Positions 41,852 to 51,787 of a stretch of DNA of 64,000 bases are shown in pieces. Below the pieces are notes generated by a model. That model ran no database searches. It had not been told where the DNA came from and saw nothing but the letters and a program-made list of their open reading frames with translations. How positions within the stretch are numbered: position 1 is the first letter of the stretch; every line of letters starts with the position of its first letter. The stretch is from Candidatus Hydrogenedentota bacterium. Its GTDB lineage: Bacteria; Hydrogenedentota; Hydrogenedentia; Hydrogenedentales; CAILVY01. Where the stretch lies: positions 169,434-233,433 of the forward strand of contig JAKQOG010000178.1 of NCBI GenBank assembly GCA_029565395.1. The letters run 5' to 3'. Both the position numbers and the translations under genes were made by a program.

Positions 41852-44716
41852 TCAATACCCCCAGGAATGTAGATCTGTCAACGTTTCATCCGCATCGCGG
41901 ATAGCTGTTGAGGGAATCCAGTAGCGAAGCCGATTTGGTTTTACTAAGAACAAGACATTCTTATCGTAGAAGCGCAACACTCGGATTGTTCTCAGTGCAG
42001 CATGGCGGTTCTCATCAACTAATAACCGCCGGAATCCCGTCTCATCCCCTTTGATGGGTAACTCGATTTCAGGTTCCGGACCGAAAAAGAAAGGCTGCAA
42101 AATTAGCGTATCATCCAGAAAAGGCGTTCCACTTCGAAGATTGTCGTACACGCTTCCAAGCATCCGAACAAACAACTCTGAATATTTAGAGAGGTCTTGT
42201 TCTGTTGCTGACTTTTGCAACAAGCGCGAATTTTGACCAAGCCTTACATACTCAAGCATATAATTCATGACATCGTTCTTCAGGATTTCCTCCCAAAAGG
42301 ACAAGGCAATTTCCTGGAGGTCCTCGGGGTAAGGAAAAAGATCTATATCTTTTTTGAGGATCGATGTGGCTTTTGCGATCAGGGATCGAGTTCCATGCAG
42401 TGCACAATAAAACTTAAGAAACGTATGTTTTTCCATTAAAAAAGAAAACAGGCTTTTGAGCTTAACCGTATCTTTGTCGGGGGCATGGATTCCCACAACT
42501 TGGTTTTGATATGTTAGAAACCCATCTGTCCAAATACCTGTTTGCAGTGATTCTTTTTCTCGAATAAGCACAAGAGGTGCGGAAAACCTTTTGATTGTGT
42601 ATGCAGAACGAAAATGTGTGTCGACAACTTTCGTTATCATGGTTTTGTCAATTCCACTATCTGTAAGCGCTTCCGCTGGCAAATAGGGAAGATCTGTCAA
42701 AAAAGGTGCGGAATTGCGTTTCCCTTTTTTTGCAACAATGAATCCTTCCCCGTAGTCCCAGTCTTCTTGCTGGTCAATGAAATCCTTGAGCGTTCGCACA
42801 GAGCGCAAACGTTGTGAAATAGAAAGCAAGCGACCTCCGCCCAGAAGATTTGCACGCCAGACGATTGGGTCATCAATAGCCAACTTCTGGGGAACACTGT
42901 GCCGATCGTAGTGATCCAACTCAAAGCAGATACGTTGGTAGACACTTGCCGTTCTGCGGAAAGTCAAGTGCGAAATTGTATTTGCTTCACCTTCGGGCGA
43001 TGATAATGGCGCTGTTAAAATAGCAACCACCTTGACGTCGGCATCCTCAAAAAGGTTCCGAATTGATGTGAAATCGAGAACAGCTTTTACTTGGTTGGTC
43101 CGAAAATAATTCTTTCGGAAACGCTCTGTTTTGCGATTATGCATCACACTGGCCGGTTGAATGAGGCAGCTCCGGCCATCTTCACATAATAGCTTCACTG
43201 CTTGTTCCAGAAAAAGATAAGCTGCTTGTTTATCCGGCAGCATACCACGCTCTTTATGTTTCTTTCTGGCTCTGCTCTCGATTTCCTTAGCCGAATCTGT
43301 GAGTGTTGACTCGAACGGCGGGTTCCCAATCACAACGTCAAATCCACCATTTAGAACACCTTCTTGTCCGTCCTGCAACTTGATAAGCTCAGAAAAAAAA
43401 TCTCCTTGCAGAAGGTTTGTTTCCCTAAGTTTATCAAATTTAAGTTCCCCCCATATTACATCGGGTTTAAGGGCATCACAGACGGCCAAACTCAAACTAA
43501 ACACCGCCAAGTTGACGGCATATGGATCCAAGTCTACACCATAAATGTTTTTCCGTAAAAGTTTCTTCAGCGTGTCTACATTTGGTTTTTCCCAACCGTG
43601 CCGGTTTCGCCATGCATTGACCAAGCGTCGAAATGCCCCCACGAGGAAAACCCCAGACCCACACGCGGGATCGAGTATTCGTATATTTTCAGTTAGGGTG
43701 TCATAGGGCAAGGCTTTGTCAAGAAGCAGGGCTGCCAGGAAGGGTGGCGTATATACGGCTCCTCGGCCATCTTCAACAAAATGCTGATAGAGATGGCTGA
43801 TAACCTCAACGGGCAGATGCTCGAATGTGAATTGCTCCCAAAGATACCGTTGTTTTTTAATTGTTTTTGCCTCAACCAAGTCAGCGAAAGTCAATAAGTT
43901 GGAACGAGTAAGAGTCTTTTTAGCCTTGGGGCTGAGGCAAAAGACATCACCATTAAACTTATTTTCAAGAAATTCCAACAATCTGAGCACTTCTTTCGCA
44001 TCACCGCCCCCTAGAACATCAAGAAAACTTTTTGAACCTTTGTGCCACCTACCGAACCAGCCTTGTTCGGGGAAAACTCGTCGATCCTCTAAATATTTGA
44101 TTAACACAACCAAAAGAAGGAGTTCTCGTAATTCAGGAATCTTCTGTCCCTGCAATTCTTTGTCGGTTTCAATAACCCCCTGGATCAAAGCCGCATGTGC
44201 TGCTTTGTCGCAATCAGCCAAGTGCCTGTGAGCCTCGTCTTCCCACAGGGTGCCGTCAGCCAGGCGAAACGCAGAGAATCTTTTTAGTTCAGCATCAATT
44301 TGTAAAGCTGTTCCCAGTGATTTGTTAACTGGGTTATATTCAAATTCGCCTTGCGTCTTGTTCCAGAAATCGGCTCCACGGGCACATGCCAGAACATCTA
44401 TTCTGCTAGGCCAAGCAATGTAAAGCAATGGGGCGGCGCCGTTCAGCCATATCTTTTGATGCAACTTCGCTAACGTTTGCTTGTCTAGTTGCTCTCTAGA
44501 GTTGTCAACAATGAATGCGGCGATTTGGGAGGAGCGCCCGTCGTTGAATCGGCGAAAGAAGATATAGTCAATATGTTGGAAGGTCTCAGCATCTTTAATA
44601 GCAGCGCGCTCATGAATGGAAAGTGATCCCTTGGGGGAACGAACCGAAACAAGTCCAGGGAAAGGTCTGCCATCTGGATGAATGAAATCAACAGATTTCA
44701 ACGCGACACAACCCAT
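41852..44716 (-). CDS. N6-adenine DNA methyltransferase (Eco57I/type IIG-like)
   Basis: The 954-residue protein has motif I DPACGSGVFLVGAF at about residues 345-358 (SAM binding) and catalytic motif IV IGNPPF at about residue 463. These place it among gamma-type adenine methyltransferases. An N-terminal region of about 300 residues precedes the catalytic domain. A C-terminal region of about 400 residues is large enough to hold the target recognition domain. The length matches Eco57I/BREX PglX-like enzymes, but no other BREX gene is present. The next gene looks like a nuclease, so a restriction-modification pair is most likely. The coding bias is AT-richer than its surroundings. Confidence 0.88.
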   Translation of the reverse strand: MGCVALKSVDFIHPDGRPFPGLVSVRSPKGSLSIHERAAIKDAETFQHIDYIFFRRFNDGRSSQIAAFIVDNSREQLDKQTLAKLHQKIWLNGAAPLLYIAWPSRIDVLACARGADFWNKTQGEFEYNPVNKSLGTALQIDAELKRFSAFRLADGTLWEDEAHRHLADCDKAAHAALIQGVIETDKELQGQKIPELRELLLLVVLIKYLEDRRVFPEQGWFGRWHKGSKSFLDVLGGGDAKEVLRLLEFLENKFNGDVFCLSPKAKKTLTRSNLLTFADLVEAKTIKKQRYLWEQFTFEHLPVEVISHLYQHFVEDGRGAVYTPPFLAALLLDKALPYDTLTENIRILDPACGSGVFLVGAFRRLVNAWRNRHGWEKPNVDTLKKLLRKNIYGVDLDPYAVNLAVFSLSLAVCDALKPDVIWGELKFDKLRETNLLQGDFFSELIKLQDGQEGVLNGGFDVVIGNPPFESTLTDSAKEIESRARKKHKERGMLPDKQAAYLFLEQAVKLLCEDGRSCLIQPASVMHNRKTERFRKNYFRTNQVKAVLDFTSIRNLFEDADVKVVAILTAPLSSPEGEANTISHLTFRRTASVYQRICFELDHYDRHSVPQKLAIDDPIVWRANLLGGGRLLSISQRLRSVRTLKDFIDQQEDWDYGEGFIVAKKGKRNSAPFLTDLPYLPAEALTDSGIDKTMITKVVDTHFRSAYTIKRFSAPLVLIREKESLQTGIWTDGFLTYQNQVVGIHAPDKDTVKLKSLFSFLMEKHTFLKFYCALHGTRSLIAKATSILKKDIDLFPYPEDLQEIALSFWEEILKNDVMNYMLEYVRLGQNSRLLQKSATEQDLSKYSELFVRMLGSVYDNLRSGTPFLDDTLILQPFFFGPEPEIELPIKGDETGFRRLLVDENRHAALRTIRVLRFYDKNVLFLVKPNRLRYWIPSTAIRDADETLTDLHSWGY

Positions 44717-44995
44717 GTTAATTTTCCCTTAACTGTCTACACAATAACGTGGCAGGATCGTTTTATGGTAGCAGGATTTTAATACACCACTTGTATCATC
44801 GTTCGTTGGATGTTTCTATTGCTACCACCTATCCTTTTTCCTCCTGTAAAAGTGTACATGATCGCAATATTTTTTTCACCTGTTTAAAAATACGTGTAAA
44901 TTCTACTTGCCTGCTTGCTCCCAACCCCTCACAATGATTAAAGTAAAGATTAACTGTGTGCTTGAGACCCGATTCATGGTGGAGCATTGGATACG

Positions 44996-46621
44996 GTGAA
45001 CACGTTAACCTTGCGAGCCATATTGCGAAGCACGTTGCTGGCCCTGGTGCTGGCAGCATCGGTGTGGGCCTTATGGCCGCCGCAAGACCATGCCGCCTAT
45101 GTGAAAAAGGATTCCCCACAACTCACCTCCACATCCCAATACCGGCCGGGCATCAAATATGTCCTCAAGATCAGCCCTGGACAACAATACATTCCCGGCG
45201 CCTCCCCCATGGGCATCGGTGAACCCATCCATGGCCTCGCCGATGTGCTGCACGATTTCGAAGCGCGCTTCCCGGACACCCGGGTGGAGGTGGTGGTCAC
45301 GCCATTGATACGCGAGTACCTTGTCACCCAACTCAGCAGCGGCAATGCCCCGGACATCATCAATGTAAACGTCGAGGATGTGTGGGTGGACATCCAGAAG
45401 CATTGGTACATTCCTCTCGACGGATTTCTGGAATCGCCCAACGAGTTCATCCGCGAAAAAGGCGATCCTGCGACGCCCGGGTATGACCACTGGTGGGACA
45501 TGTTCAAGTATCAGGCCATCAGCCGGGGCAAGGCTGCGCCCGACCGCCTCACCTACTGCCTCAGTTACGACATGGTCGAAACTGGCATCTTTTACAACAA
45601 AGACGCCTTCCGCAAGGTGAACGCCGAGGTCCCGAAGACCTGGGAAGAACTTATGGACATCATGACCCGGCTGGAGAAAGCGGGATATACCCCCCTGGCC
45701 ATGGTCTCGGATCAATTCAACGACTGGTGTACAGATCTATTTTTTGATCAACTCTACGCCAACATTCTTCCCGCGATTGATCTCTATAAAGATCCGGTCC
45801 GCGAACCTTACCTGCAAGGCTATCTGGACGATTTCGAACTCTATTTTCTCTTTCAAAAAGGCTTTTTCACAAAAAACGACAAACGCTACAGGGAAATCTG
45901 GCGGATCATGCACGACATGCACCTATACACCAGCCGCAACATGATCACGGCCGATCTCAACCGCGATTTTGTGACGCAGAAAGCCGCCATGGTCTGGAAC
46001 GGCTCCTGGTTCGTATACCGGCTCAAGGCCGATCAAAAACTGGGGTTTGACTGGGGCGTTTTCTATCTTCCCCCCTTCACCCAAAAGACCTCGCCCTATG
46101 CTTCCGAAAACCCCATGTGCGTCATCGGCGGATCCGCGGTCCAGTTCGAGGTCACCAATTCATCCATTCAGGACACCCCCGAAAGCATGCCGTTCGATGA
46201 GCGCATGCGGCAATCCGGACGCCTTAAGCGCGTTATGCAACTGCTGCAATTCCTCTGTGTGCCGGAAAATTACACCCGCATCGTCAATGAATACGAATGT
46301 TTCGTGCCCAATATCGTCGGCGTCCCAACACTCCCGGCCCTGAAACCCTTCGAGGATATCCTTCAACGCGATTACACCACCACGAAATGGGTGTTTTCCT
46401 TCGATCTCAAATTCACCGAAATTCAGCGCCGCAGCATAGAAATGTTTCTGAACGACGGCATCTCCCTCGACGAATTCATGGATTGGCAGACCGCCAACAT
46501 CCAGTACGCCACCAACAACATGAAGCTCCGCAAGGGAATTGATTTGCCGCCGCTCCAGAAAGCGTGGGACGAACTCCGCCCCCTCCGTAAAACCATAAAG
46601 GATTTGCCCTGTGACGATTAA
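44996..46621 (+). CDS. Extracellular solute-binding protein of a sugar ABC importer
   Basis: A GTG at 44996 with GGTGGAG upstream is my preferred start; a TTG at 44987 is also possible. The roughly 541-residue protein has an N-terminal signal or anchor (LRAILRSTLLALVLAASVWALW). A family 1 binding-protein fold follows, with APDIINVNVEDVWVDIQ, LSYDMVETGIFYNKDAF and KAAMVWNGSWFV. It is longer than typical maltose-type proteins because of an N-terminal extension of about 60 residues. The signal has no obvious lipobox, so it may stay anchored by its helix. It overlaps the first permease gene by 11 nt. Confidence 0.9.
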   Translation: MNTLTLRAILRSTLLALVLAASVWALWPPQDHAAYVKKDSPQLTSTSQYRPGIKYVLKISPGQQYIPGASPMGIGEPIHGLADVLHDFEARFPDTRVEVVVTPLIREYLVTQLSSGNAPDIINVNVEDVWVDIQKHWYIPLDGFLESPNEFIREKGDPATPGYDHWWDMFKYQAISRGKAAPDRLTYCLSYDMVETGIFYNKDAFRKVNAEVPKTWEELMDIMTRLEKAGYTPLAMVSDQFNDWCTDLFFDQLYANILPAIDLYKDPVREPYLQGYLDDFELYFLFQKGFFTKNDKRYREIWRIMHDMHLYTSRNMITADLNRDFVTQKAAMVWNGSWFVYRLKADQKLGFDWGVFYLPPFTQKTSPYASENPMCVIGGSAVQFEVTNSSIQDTPESMPFDERMRQSGRLKRVMQLLQFLCVPENYTRIVNEYECFVPNIVGVPTLPALKPFEDILQRDYTTTKWVFSFDLKFTEIQRRSIEMFLNDGISLDEFMDWQTANIQYATNNMKLRKGIDLPPLQKAWDELRPLRKTIKDLPCDD

Positions 46622-47534
46622 ATCACACCGATTCTCAGGGCACCGCCTGCGCTTCACGCTGAGTTGCTACGCGCTGCTCGCGCCCGCCGTGATCCTGGTC
46701 GCGGTGTTCGTGTACTTGCCCGTAATCTGGGCCTTCAGCAAATCCCTGTACCAATTCGAAGTGGGCGGCGAATCCCGCTTTATCGGCCTGGCGAACTATC
46801 AGGAATTCTTTACGGACGACCCCGTGATCTGGCCCTCCTTCCTCAACATGATGCTGCTCACCCTGATTGCCGTTTTTGTTCGCCTCACCATCCCTGTGCT
46901 CGTGGCCAAGTTCATCTTCTCCCTGACCAATGAGCGAAGCCGCTATTTTTACCGCATTCTGTTCCTGATCCCCATCGTGGTGCCCGCCGTCGCTGTTCAG
47001 CTTATCTGGGGCGGCCTGATTTACTCCAGCCAGGGCCTGCTGAACGAAACGCTGGACAAACTCGGCCTGGCCTCCTGGGCGCACGACTGGCTCAGCGACC
47101 CGCAGACCGCCCTTATATGCATTGCCATGATCGGTTTCCCCTTCGCCGGTGGATTCGAGATCCTCATTTACTACGCCGGCCTTGCGAACATCCCCCAAAG
47201 TGTCCATGAAGCCGCGCTCCTTGAAGGCTGCACCGGCCTCCGTAAATTCGTCATGATCGACCTCCCCATGATCCTCAGCCAGATCAAGCTCATCCTTATC
47301 CTCACCATCATCGGCGGCATCCAGGGCTTCTGGGCCTTGTTCGTACTCACCAAAGGCGGCCCTGGATTCACCACCATGGTCCCCGGCCTCTGGCTGTACT
47401 TCAATGCCTTCAGCTTTCAGCGCATGGGCTACGCTTGCGCCATCGGCGTCTGCCTCTTCGTGTTGATCTTCACCCTCACCGTGATCAACCTCCGCTATTT
47501 CAAGTCCACGGAAGAATTGGAGGGCATCCGATGA
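46611..47534 (+). CDS. Sugar ABC transporter permease, MalF/UgpA type
   Basis: The 307-residue protein starts with GTG inside the end of the binding-protein gene. It has six predicted membrane helices and the inner-membrane loop motif EAALLEGCTGLRKFVMIDLPMI, the EAA motif that docks on the ATPase. The N-terminal sequence LLAPAVILVAVFVYLPVIWAFSKSLY is typical of MalF-like permeases. It forms a heterodimer with the next gene product. No ATPase is encoded in this operon, so a shared MsiK/UgpC-like ATPase elsewhere must power it. Confidence 0.93.
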   Translation: MTIKSHRFSGHRLRFTLSCYALLAPAVILVAVFVYLPVIWAFSKSLYQFEVGGESRFIGLANYQEFFTDDPVIWPSFLNMMLLTLIAVFVRLTIPVLVAKFIFSLTNERSRYFYRILFLIPIVVPAVAVQLIWGGLIYSSQGLLNETLDKLGLASWAHDWLSDPQTALICIAMIGFPFAGGFEILIYYAGLANIPQSVHEAALLEGCTGLRKFVMIDLPMILSQIKLILILTIIGGIQGFWALFVLTKGGPGFTTMVPGLWLYFNAFSFQRMGYACAIGVCLFVLIFTLTVINLRYFKSTEELEGIR

Positions 47535-48484
47535 AACGGGACAATCTCCTGCGCGATATCCTCCTGCACGCCGTGATCCTGTGCTTTGCGTTCATGACGC
47601 TCGTCCCCTTCGCATTTGTCATCAACAGTTCATTCCGCACCAATGCCGAGGTCTATCACGGCTACTTCGCCATCCCCGAAGCGTTTAAAGGCACGGTCCA
47701 CGCCGTAGCAAACATTGTGAAAGGCGATACTCAACCCTTGGAAGTCGCGGATCCCGAAGGGAAAGCCCAGCACCTGCCCCCCAAGGACGCCCTGAGTTTC
47801 AATGTAAACCTCGCCTCGCTCAACTACCAGCGTGCCTGGAAAATCATCCGCCCCTATATCATAAATTCGCTGGTGGTCTCCGGAAGCACCGCTGCCGCCG
47901 TGCTTTTCCTGGCCTCATTAACCGCCTTCGTACTCTCCCGATACCGTTTCTTCGGATCGCGCTTCTGCTACCTCTTTATCATCAGCGTCATGATGTTTCC
48001 CGCCGTACTCACCCTCGTGCCCAGCTACCTCCTATTACGCACCTTCGGCATGCTCAACAGCTACTGGGCCATGATCATCCCCTACACCGCCGGCGGCCTC
48101 GCTTTCGCCATTTTTATCCTCAAAGGGTTCTTCGACGGGCTCCCCGAAGACCTCTTCGAAGCCGCACGTATCGACGGCGCAGGGCATTTCCAATCCTACC
48201 GCCATATCGTCCTGCCCCTTTCAAAACCCATCCTATCCGTCGTGCTCATCATGAACCTCCTCGGCACCTGGAACGAATTTATGTGGCCCTTTATCGTCAA
48301 TTCCGAGGGCAAATACCATGTCATCGCCTCCGCCCTCTACGTCCTCTCCGCCTCCACCTTCATCACCGACCTGACCGCCCTCTTCGCCGCCTATATGCTC
48401 GCAAGTCTCCCCCTCCTTATCCTCTTTATCTTCGCCACACGCCCCTTTATCCAGGGCGTCACCTCCGGCGCCTTCAAAGCCTGA
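47531..48484 (+). CDS. Sugar ABC transporter permease, MalG/UgpE type
   Basis: The ATG at 47531 overlaps the previous stop by 4 nt. The 317-residue protein has an N-terminal helix and a periplasmic insert (about residues 40-115) that is longer than usual. Five more helices follow, with the EAA loop EDLFEAARIDGAGHFQSYRHIVLPLSKP. The C-terminus ends RPFIQGVTSGAFKA, like MalG-type proteins. Together with the MalF-like partner it imports an oligosaccharide, plausibly a product of the glycosidases in the window. Confidence 0.93.
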   Translation: MKRDNLLRDILLHAVILCFAFMTLVPFAFVINSSFRTNAEVYHGYFAIPEAFKGTVHAVANIVKGDTQPLEVADPEGKAQHLPPKDALSFNVNLASLNYQRAWKIIRPYIINSLVVSGSTAAAVLFLASLTAFVLSRYRFFGSRFCYLFIISVMMFPAVLTLVPSYLLLRTFGMLNSYWAMIIPYTAGGLAFAIFILKGFFDGLPEDLFEAARIDGAGHFQSYRHIVLPLSKPILSVVLIMNLLGTWNEFMWPFIVNSEGKYHVIASALYVLSASTFITDLTALFAAYMLASLPLLILFIFATRPFIQGVTSGAFKA

Positions 48485-48637
48485 ACCGCATATCAAGACC
48501 TTTTCTGGAGTGTCATGGAACCTCATCATAGTGTGTCATTTTGACGCCAGAATAAGACCCATGGCGAAAGAGAACCAGCCGCCTTCGATGGACTTGCTTG
48601 CGGTTGTACCGCGCTGGCTTATCCTCGGGCTTAATGC

Positions 48638-49057
48638 TCAGTTTACAAAGACGGGGCTCGGCTGAATCCCCAACAGGAAGGCCATAAAGAAAGCAAATTC
48701 CATGCTATGGGCGAGATTGGGCAGAAAACGCAATGCCGCTTTCCGGGTATGGTTGCCCATTTCTTCCACGCGCTGCACCACGGCCCGTCCGCGCAATTCC
48801 TGGGGTAATCCCAATTCTCCCGGACATGTCCGCGTGGGAATGGTAATATCGATGTGCTGGCCGGGTTGCAGTTCATGCCGTGTGGTTACACATGCCCCCC
48901 CTTGCGACACATCGCACGTGATGGCCGGCCCTATGGTTACAGGATTATCGGCCTTTAGCATTACTTTAAGTCCCACTTTCACCCGCTCTGCTTGGCGCTT
49001 TTCAACATCTCCACCCTTATTGAGCGGTTGAAAAACACCGTCTGTCTCCGAAAACAT
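48638..49057 (-). CDS. PilZ-domain protein
   Basis: A perfect AGGAGG just before the ATG at 49057 fixes the start. The 139-residue protein is essentially one PilZ domain. KRQAERVKVGLKV gives the RXXXR-like part (less canonical here), and DVSQGGACVTT matches D/N-X-S-X-X-G. ELQPGQHIDITIP follows. PilZ domains bind cyclic di-GMP and control motility, exopolysaccharide or secretion. The imperfect Arg motif leaves binding uncertain. It is convergent with the sugar transporter genes and not in an operon with them. Confidence 0.85.
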   Translation of the reverse strand: MFSETDGVFQPLNKGGDVEKRQAERVKVGLKVMLKADNPVTIGPAITCDVSQGGACVTTRHELQPGQHIDITIPTRTCPGELGLPQELRGRAVVQRVEEMGNHTRKAALRFLPNLAHSMEFAFFMAFLLGIQPSPVFVN

Positions 49058-49239
49058 GTAGCCTCCTAAAAAATTATCCAATTGAACTTCCCAAGATTGC
49101 TACCAGTATACCAAACTGTCAATAGAAAAGTCCAATAAATTTTCCATATGCGCATATTGCGCAAAATGAATAGTTGATCAACAGTCGTACTCGGGGGGGG
49201 ATTCTACAAATAAAGTAAATCTGTAAAAGATTTCCCCTT

Positions 49240-49956
49240 TTAGACGCCTTTGCCGCGTGTATGCATTTCGTGCTCCACCCGGCGCCGCAATTCCGGCGGC
49301 ATCTCGTCCAAAGAATGATACGTGCGTTTATTTCCCGAAGCATCGGTAAACGTAAACGTTTGCCGCCGCTTGGTTTGAATCCCTTCGGCGGCCGCCTGGG
49401 CTCGTGTACGTTCTAGCTTGGAACGCACCTCCGGGGGGAGTTCTCCCTCTGAATGGGCAATACGCCGTTCTCCGGTGATTGGATCCTTATAGTCAACGCG
49501 AAGTGTCCGGGTGATGTTGGTTCTGCGGACAGGCGGAGGGATTGAGAAGCCGCGATTCAGCATCCGGCGCACGATGTCCGCAATCAGCAGCGCCACGCCG
49601 AGAATAGAAAAAGTAATAGCCCCGAAATAGACATCATAGGGTTCGGTAAGCCGTGCTTCTGAGGGATGCTTGGGGTTGTACGCGATGCGGATGTTCTGGC
49701 CTTCGGTATGGGGGAAGTGCGCTTTCACGCGTGCTGAGACCGGGGCGCCATTGTTCAGTACATAGTTCACCCCAGTGAACTGTCCGCCCCCGAATAACGC
49801 CCCGCCGGGTTTCATAACGGTGGCGTCCGTTTCCACGGCGGTCTTGAAAAAAACCTGCTGCTGCATGAATAAAAGCGCCGAATATGCGAAACAGGCCACC
49901 ACGGCCAAACCCATAATTTGCCCGGAAGTTTTGTAATGGATTCTGCCGGTCAACAT
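49240..49956 (-). CDS. DUF3592 membrane protein with duplicated C-terminal motif
   Basis: The start is the ATG at 49956, with an AAGGAAAG site upstream. The 238-residue protein has a helix at about residues 14-32, an extracytoplasmic beta domain (about 40-105, DUF3592: VNYVLNNGAPVSARV, then YNPKHPSEARL), a second helix (about 112-132), and a cytoplasmic tail. The tail contains two copies of a short motif: DPITGERRIAHSEGELPPEVR (about residues 153-173) and DASGNKRTYHSLDEMPPELR (about 203-222). The repeat looks like a minimal peptide-binding or metal-binding element. The function is unknown. Confidence 0.8.
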   Translation of the reverse strand: MLTGRIHYKTSGQIMGLAVVACFAYSALLFMQQQVFFKTAVETDATVMKPGGALFGGGQFTGVNYVLNNGAPVSARVKAHFPHTEGQNIRIAYNPKHPSEARLTEPYDVYFGAITFSILGVALLIADIVRRMLNRGFSIPPPVRRTNITRTLRVDYKDPITGERRIAHSEGELPPEVRSKLERTRAQAAAEGIQTKRRQTFTFTDASGNKRTYHSLDEMPPELRRRVEHEMHTRGKGV

Positions 49957-50021
49957 GACTTTCCTTTTCCTCCGGGCGAGCGTTTTATCGCCGCCGGGCA
50001 TTAGCTTAGCATAGGTTTGGA

Positions 50022-51578
50022 TTATTTGGAGAGCATAATATCGAGATCGGTTTCATGGGTAATGGCGTAGCCGAGGGGATGCGGAAAGGCGCCATATTCT
50101 TTCCAATGGCGGATAAGCACGCCGACGCCCTTCGGCACAAGGGATTCCCGGCGATCAAGAGCCACGGTTTCCTTTGCCGGCAATCGTTTCAGATCAACCG
50201 TGCATAATTCTTCATAAAGCTTCTTGGCGGTCTCGCCCCACGGCGTGGGCGCGAATGAACCGTCCATCCAGCAACTCCTGGCCTCCTTCCCGCCATGATC
50301 CGCGCCGGGCTGAGGATTGTTGGGATATTGCAGATACCAGGTGGTCCAGCCGGAGACATAGCCGACAGTGCCGCGCACAATGGCGGCCTGCACTTCCGCC
50401 ATGCGATTCAGATCATGCGCGGGATAGGAATATTCTTCGAGGATAAGCGGCATGGGGGCGCCGGCATCACAAAATCGGGCGAGCATTTGAACGCAATGCA
50501 CGATGTCCGCATCGGTGCGCCCGGGCGCGTTATCCGTCTCGCTGAAGTTGGCATGGAACGTCATATAGTCGATATACGGCTTTTGTTCGAAGGGCGTGGC
50601 GCCAAGAAACTGATTTGCGGCACCCTCCCACAGATCCCAAAAACGCATGTGATTGCTGATGGTAACCATGTGATTGGGGTCGGCGGCGCGGATCGCGGCG
50701 ATCTGCGGTTTGAAATACCGCAGCGTGGCCCAATCCCGGAAATTCGAGTAGTCAAAAACCTTCGATTCCGGGTCCAGATACCGCTTGTTGGCCCCGTCAT
50801 ACCCATAATTCACCAGCGTGACCTCCTCGAATGCGCCATATTGCGCGCCCCAGGCCGCATTCAATTTTTCAATCGCGCCGTACTTCGCTTTGACCCACGC
50901 CCGCCAGTACCAAAGACCGGGCTCGCTGGGGAGCGTGCCGTCATACCCATGCGGAGGAAACCACGTGAGATTCGTCGCGGGCATCGTCCATTCCACCGCG
51001 GGGGTATACGAAAAAATCGCGGGATTATCCCTGAACCGCGTGGCAAGTTCCGTCCAGAACCGGCAAATCACCTCCAGCGAATCGATCCCCGCATCCGCCT
51101 TCCATGGCGACCGCCCGAAATACTGCCCGCCCTCCTGCCACCACTTGCAGCCATTGCCGCCCCAACACGAGAAGCACACAATCGCCCGGATATGGTGTTT
51201 TTGGCACAATTGAAGAAACCGATCAAGATTATCCAGATATCCTGGCGCGATATGCGCGGTGCCGGGCTCTTGCGGGTCCGGAAGCACGGACCCAATCGGC
51301 AGAAACACCTTCACAAGATTGATGTGGAGCGATTCACACGCCGCCAGAATCTGTTCATACCTCGTTTCCGAAAATGTTGGGCCAAAAACGTTCAACTCAT
51401 CTTTGTTGTCCAGCACAAAATTCGACCCGAACGGAATAAACCGCTCATGACTCTTCGCCCCTTCAAACGACCATCGATCCGCCGCCACCCGGATAAACTC
51501 GTCTTGCGCGGCCTCAGCGTACGCCATGACGTGCAACCCAAGAGTAATGAATACGAGAATGGTCAAAAAGTTTTTCAT
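50022..51578 (-). CDS. Secreted GH5/GH42-like (clan GH-A) hydrolase
   Basis: The start is the ATG at 51578, giving a signal peptide (MKNFLTILVFITLGLHVMAYAEA). The 518-residue protein forms one TIM barrel. It begins with the substrate-pocket segment RFIPFGSNFVLDNKDELNVFGPTFSETRYEQIL. TPAVEWTMPATN near residue 200 would give the acid/base Glu. LILEEYSYPAHD near residue 370 gives the nucleophile Glu. A C-terminal beta extension follows. The likely substrate is a beta-linked polysaccharide. It stands alone, convergent to nothing and far from the other GH genes. Confidence 0.8.
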   Translation of the reverse strand: MKNFLTILVFITLGLHVMAYAEAAQDEFIRVAADRWSFEGAKSHERFIPFGSNFVLDNKDELNVFGPTFSETRYEQILAACESLHINLVKVFLPIGSVLPDPQEPGTAHIAPGYLDNLDRFLQLCQKHHIRAIVCFSCWGGNGCKWWQEGGQYFGRSPWKADAGIDSLEVICRFWTELATRFRDNPAIFSYTPAVEWTMPATNLTWFPPHGYDGTLPSEPGLWYWRAWVKAKYGAIEKLNAAWGAQYGAFEEVTLVNYGYDGANKRYLDPESKVFDYSNFRDWATLRYFKPQIAAIRAADPNHMVTISNHMRFWDLWEGAANQFLGATPFEQKPYIDYMTFHANFSETDNAPGRTDADIVHCVQMLARFCDAGAPMPLILEEYSYPAHDLNRMAEVQAAIVRGTVGYVSGWTTWYLQYPNNPQPGADHGGKEARSCWMDGSFAPTPWGETAKKLYEELCTVDLKRLPAKETVALDRRESLVPKGVGVLIRHWKEYGAFPHPLGYAITHETDLDIMLSK

Positions 51579-51787
51579 GCGATGCCTTGTATATGTATTT
51601 ACTGCTACGTTTTTAACGCAAGCGTATCCCCAAGTGCAAATGGACATTGACGTATGGTGAACTTGAAACGAATGCCCCCAGGGAGCAACAATAGCTTCGT
51701 TTGTAAAGGAAGCATACGATTTGTGTGAAAGTCGTGGATGTATTCGGTTGCGATGCCAGCATCACGGTCGAAGTAGCGGTATGACGT

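Noticed and set aside
41852..44716. BREX PglX as identity of the methyltransferase
   Set aside because: No pglZ, brxC, brxA, brxB or brxL gene nearby; the neighbour is a small nuclease-like protein, so a simple restriction-modification pair is more likely.
49060..49239. Promoter for the PilZ gene from TTGACA near 49120
   Set aside because: The TATACT-like hexamer lies only 6 bp from TTGACA, and at 17 bp there is no good -10 sequence.
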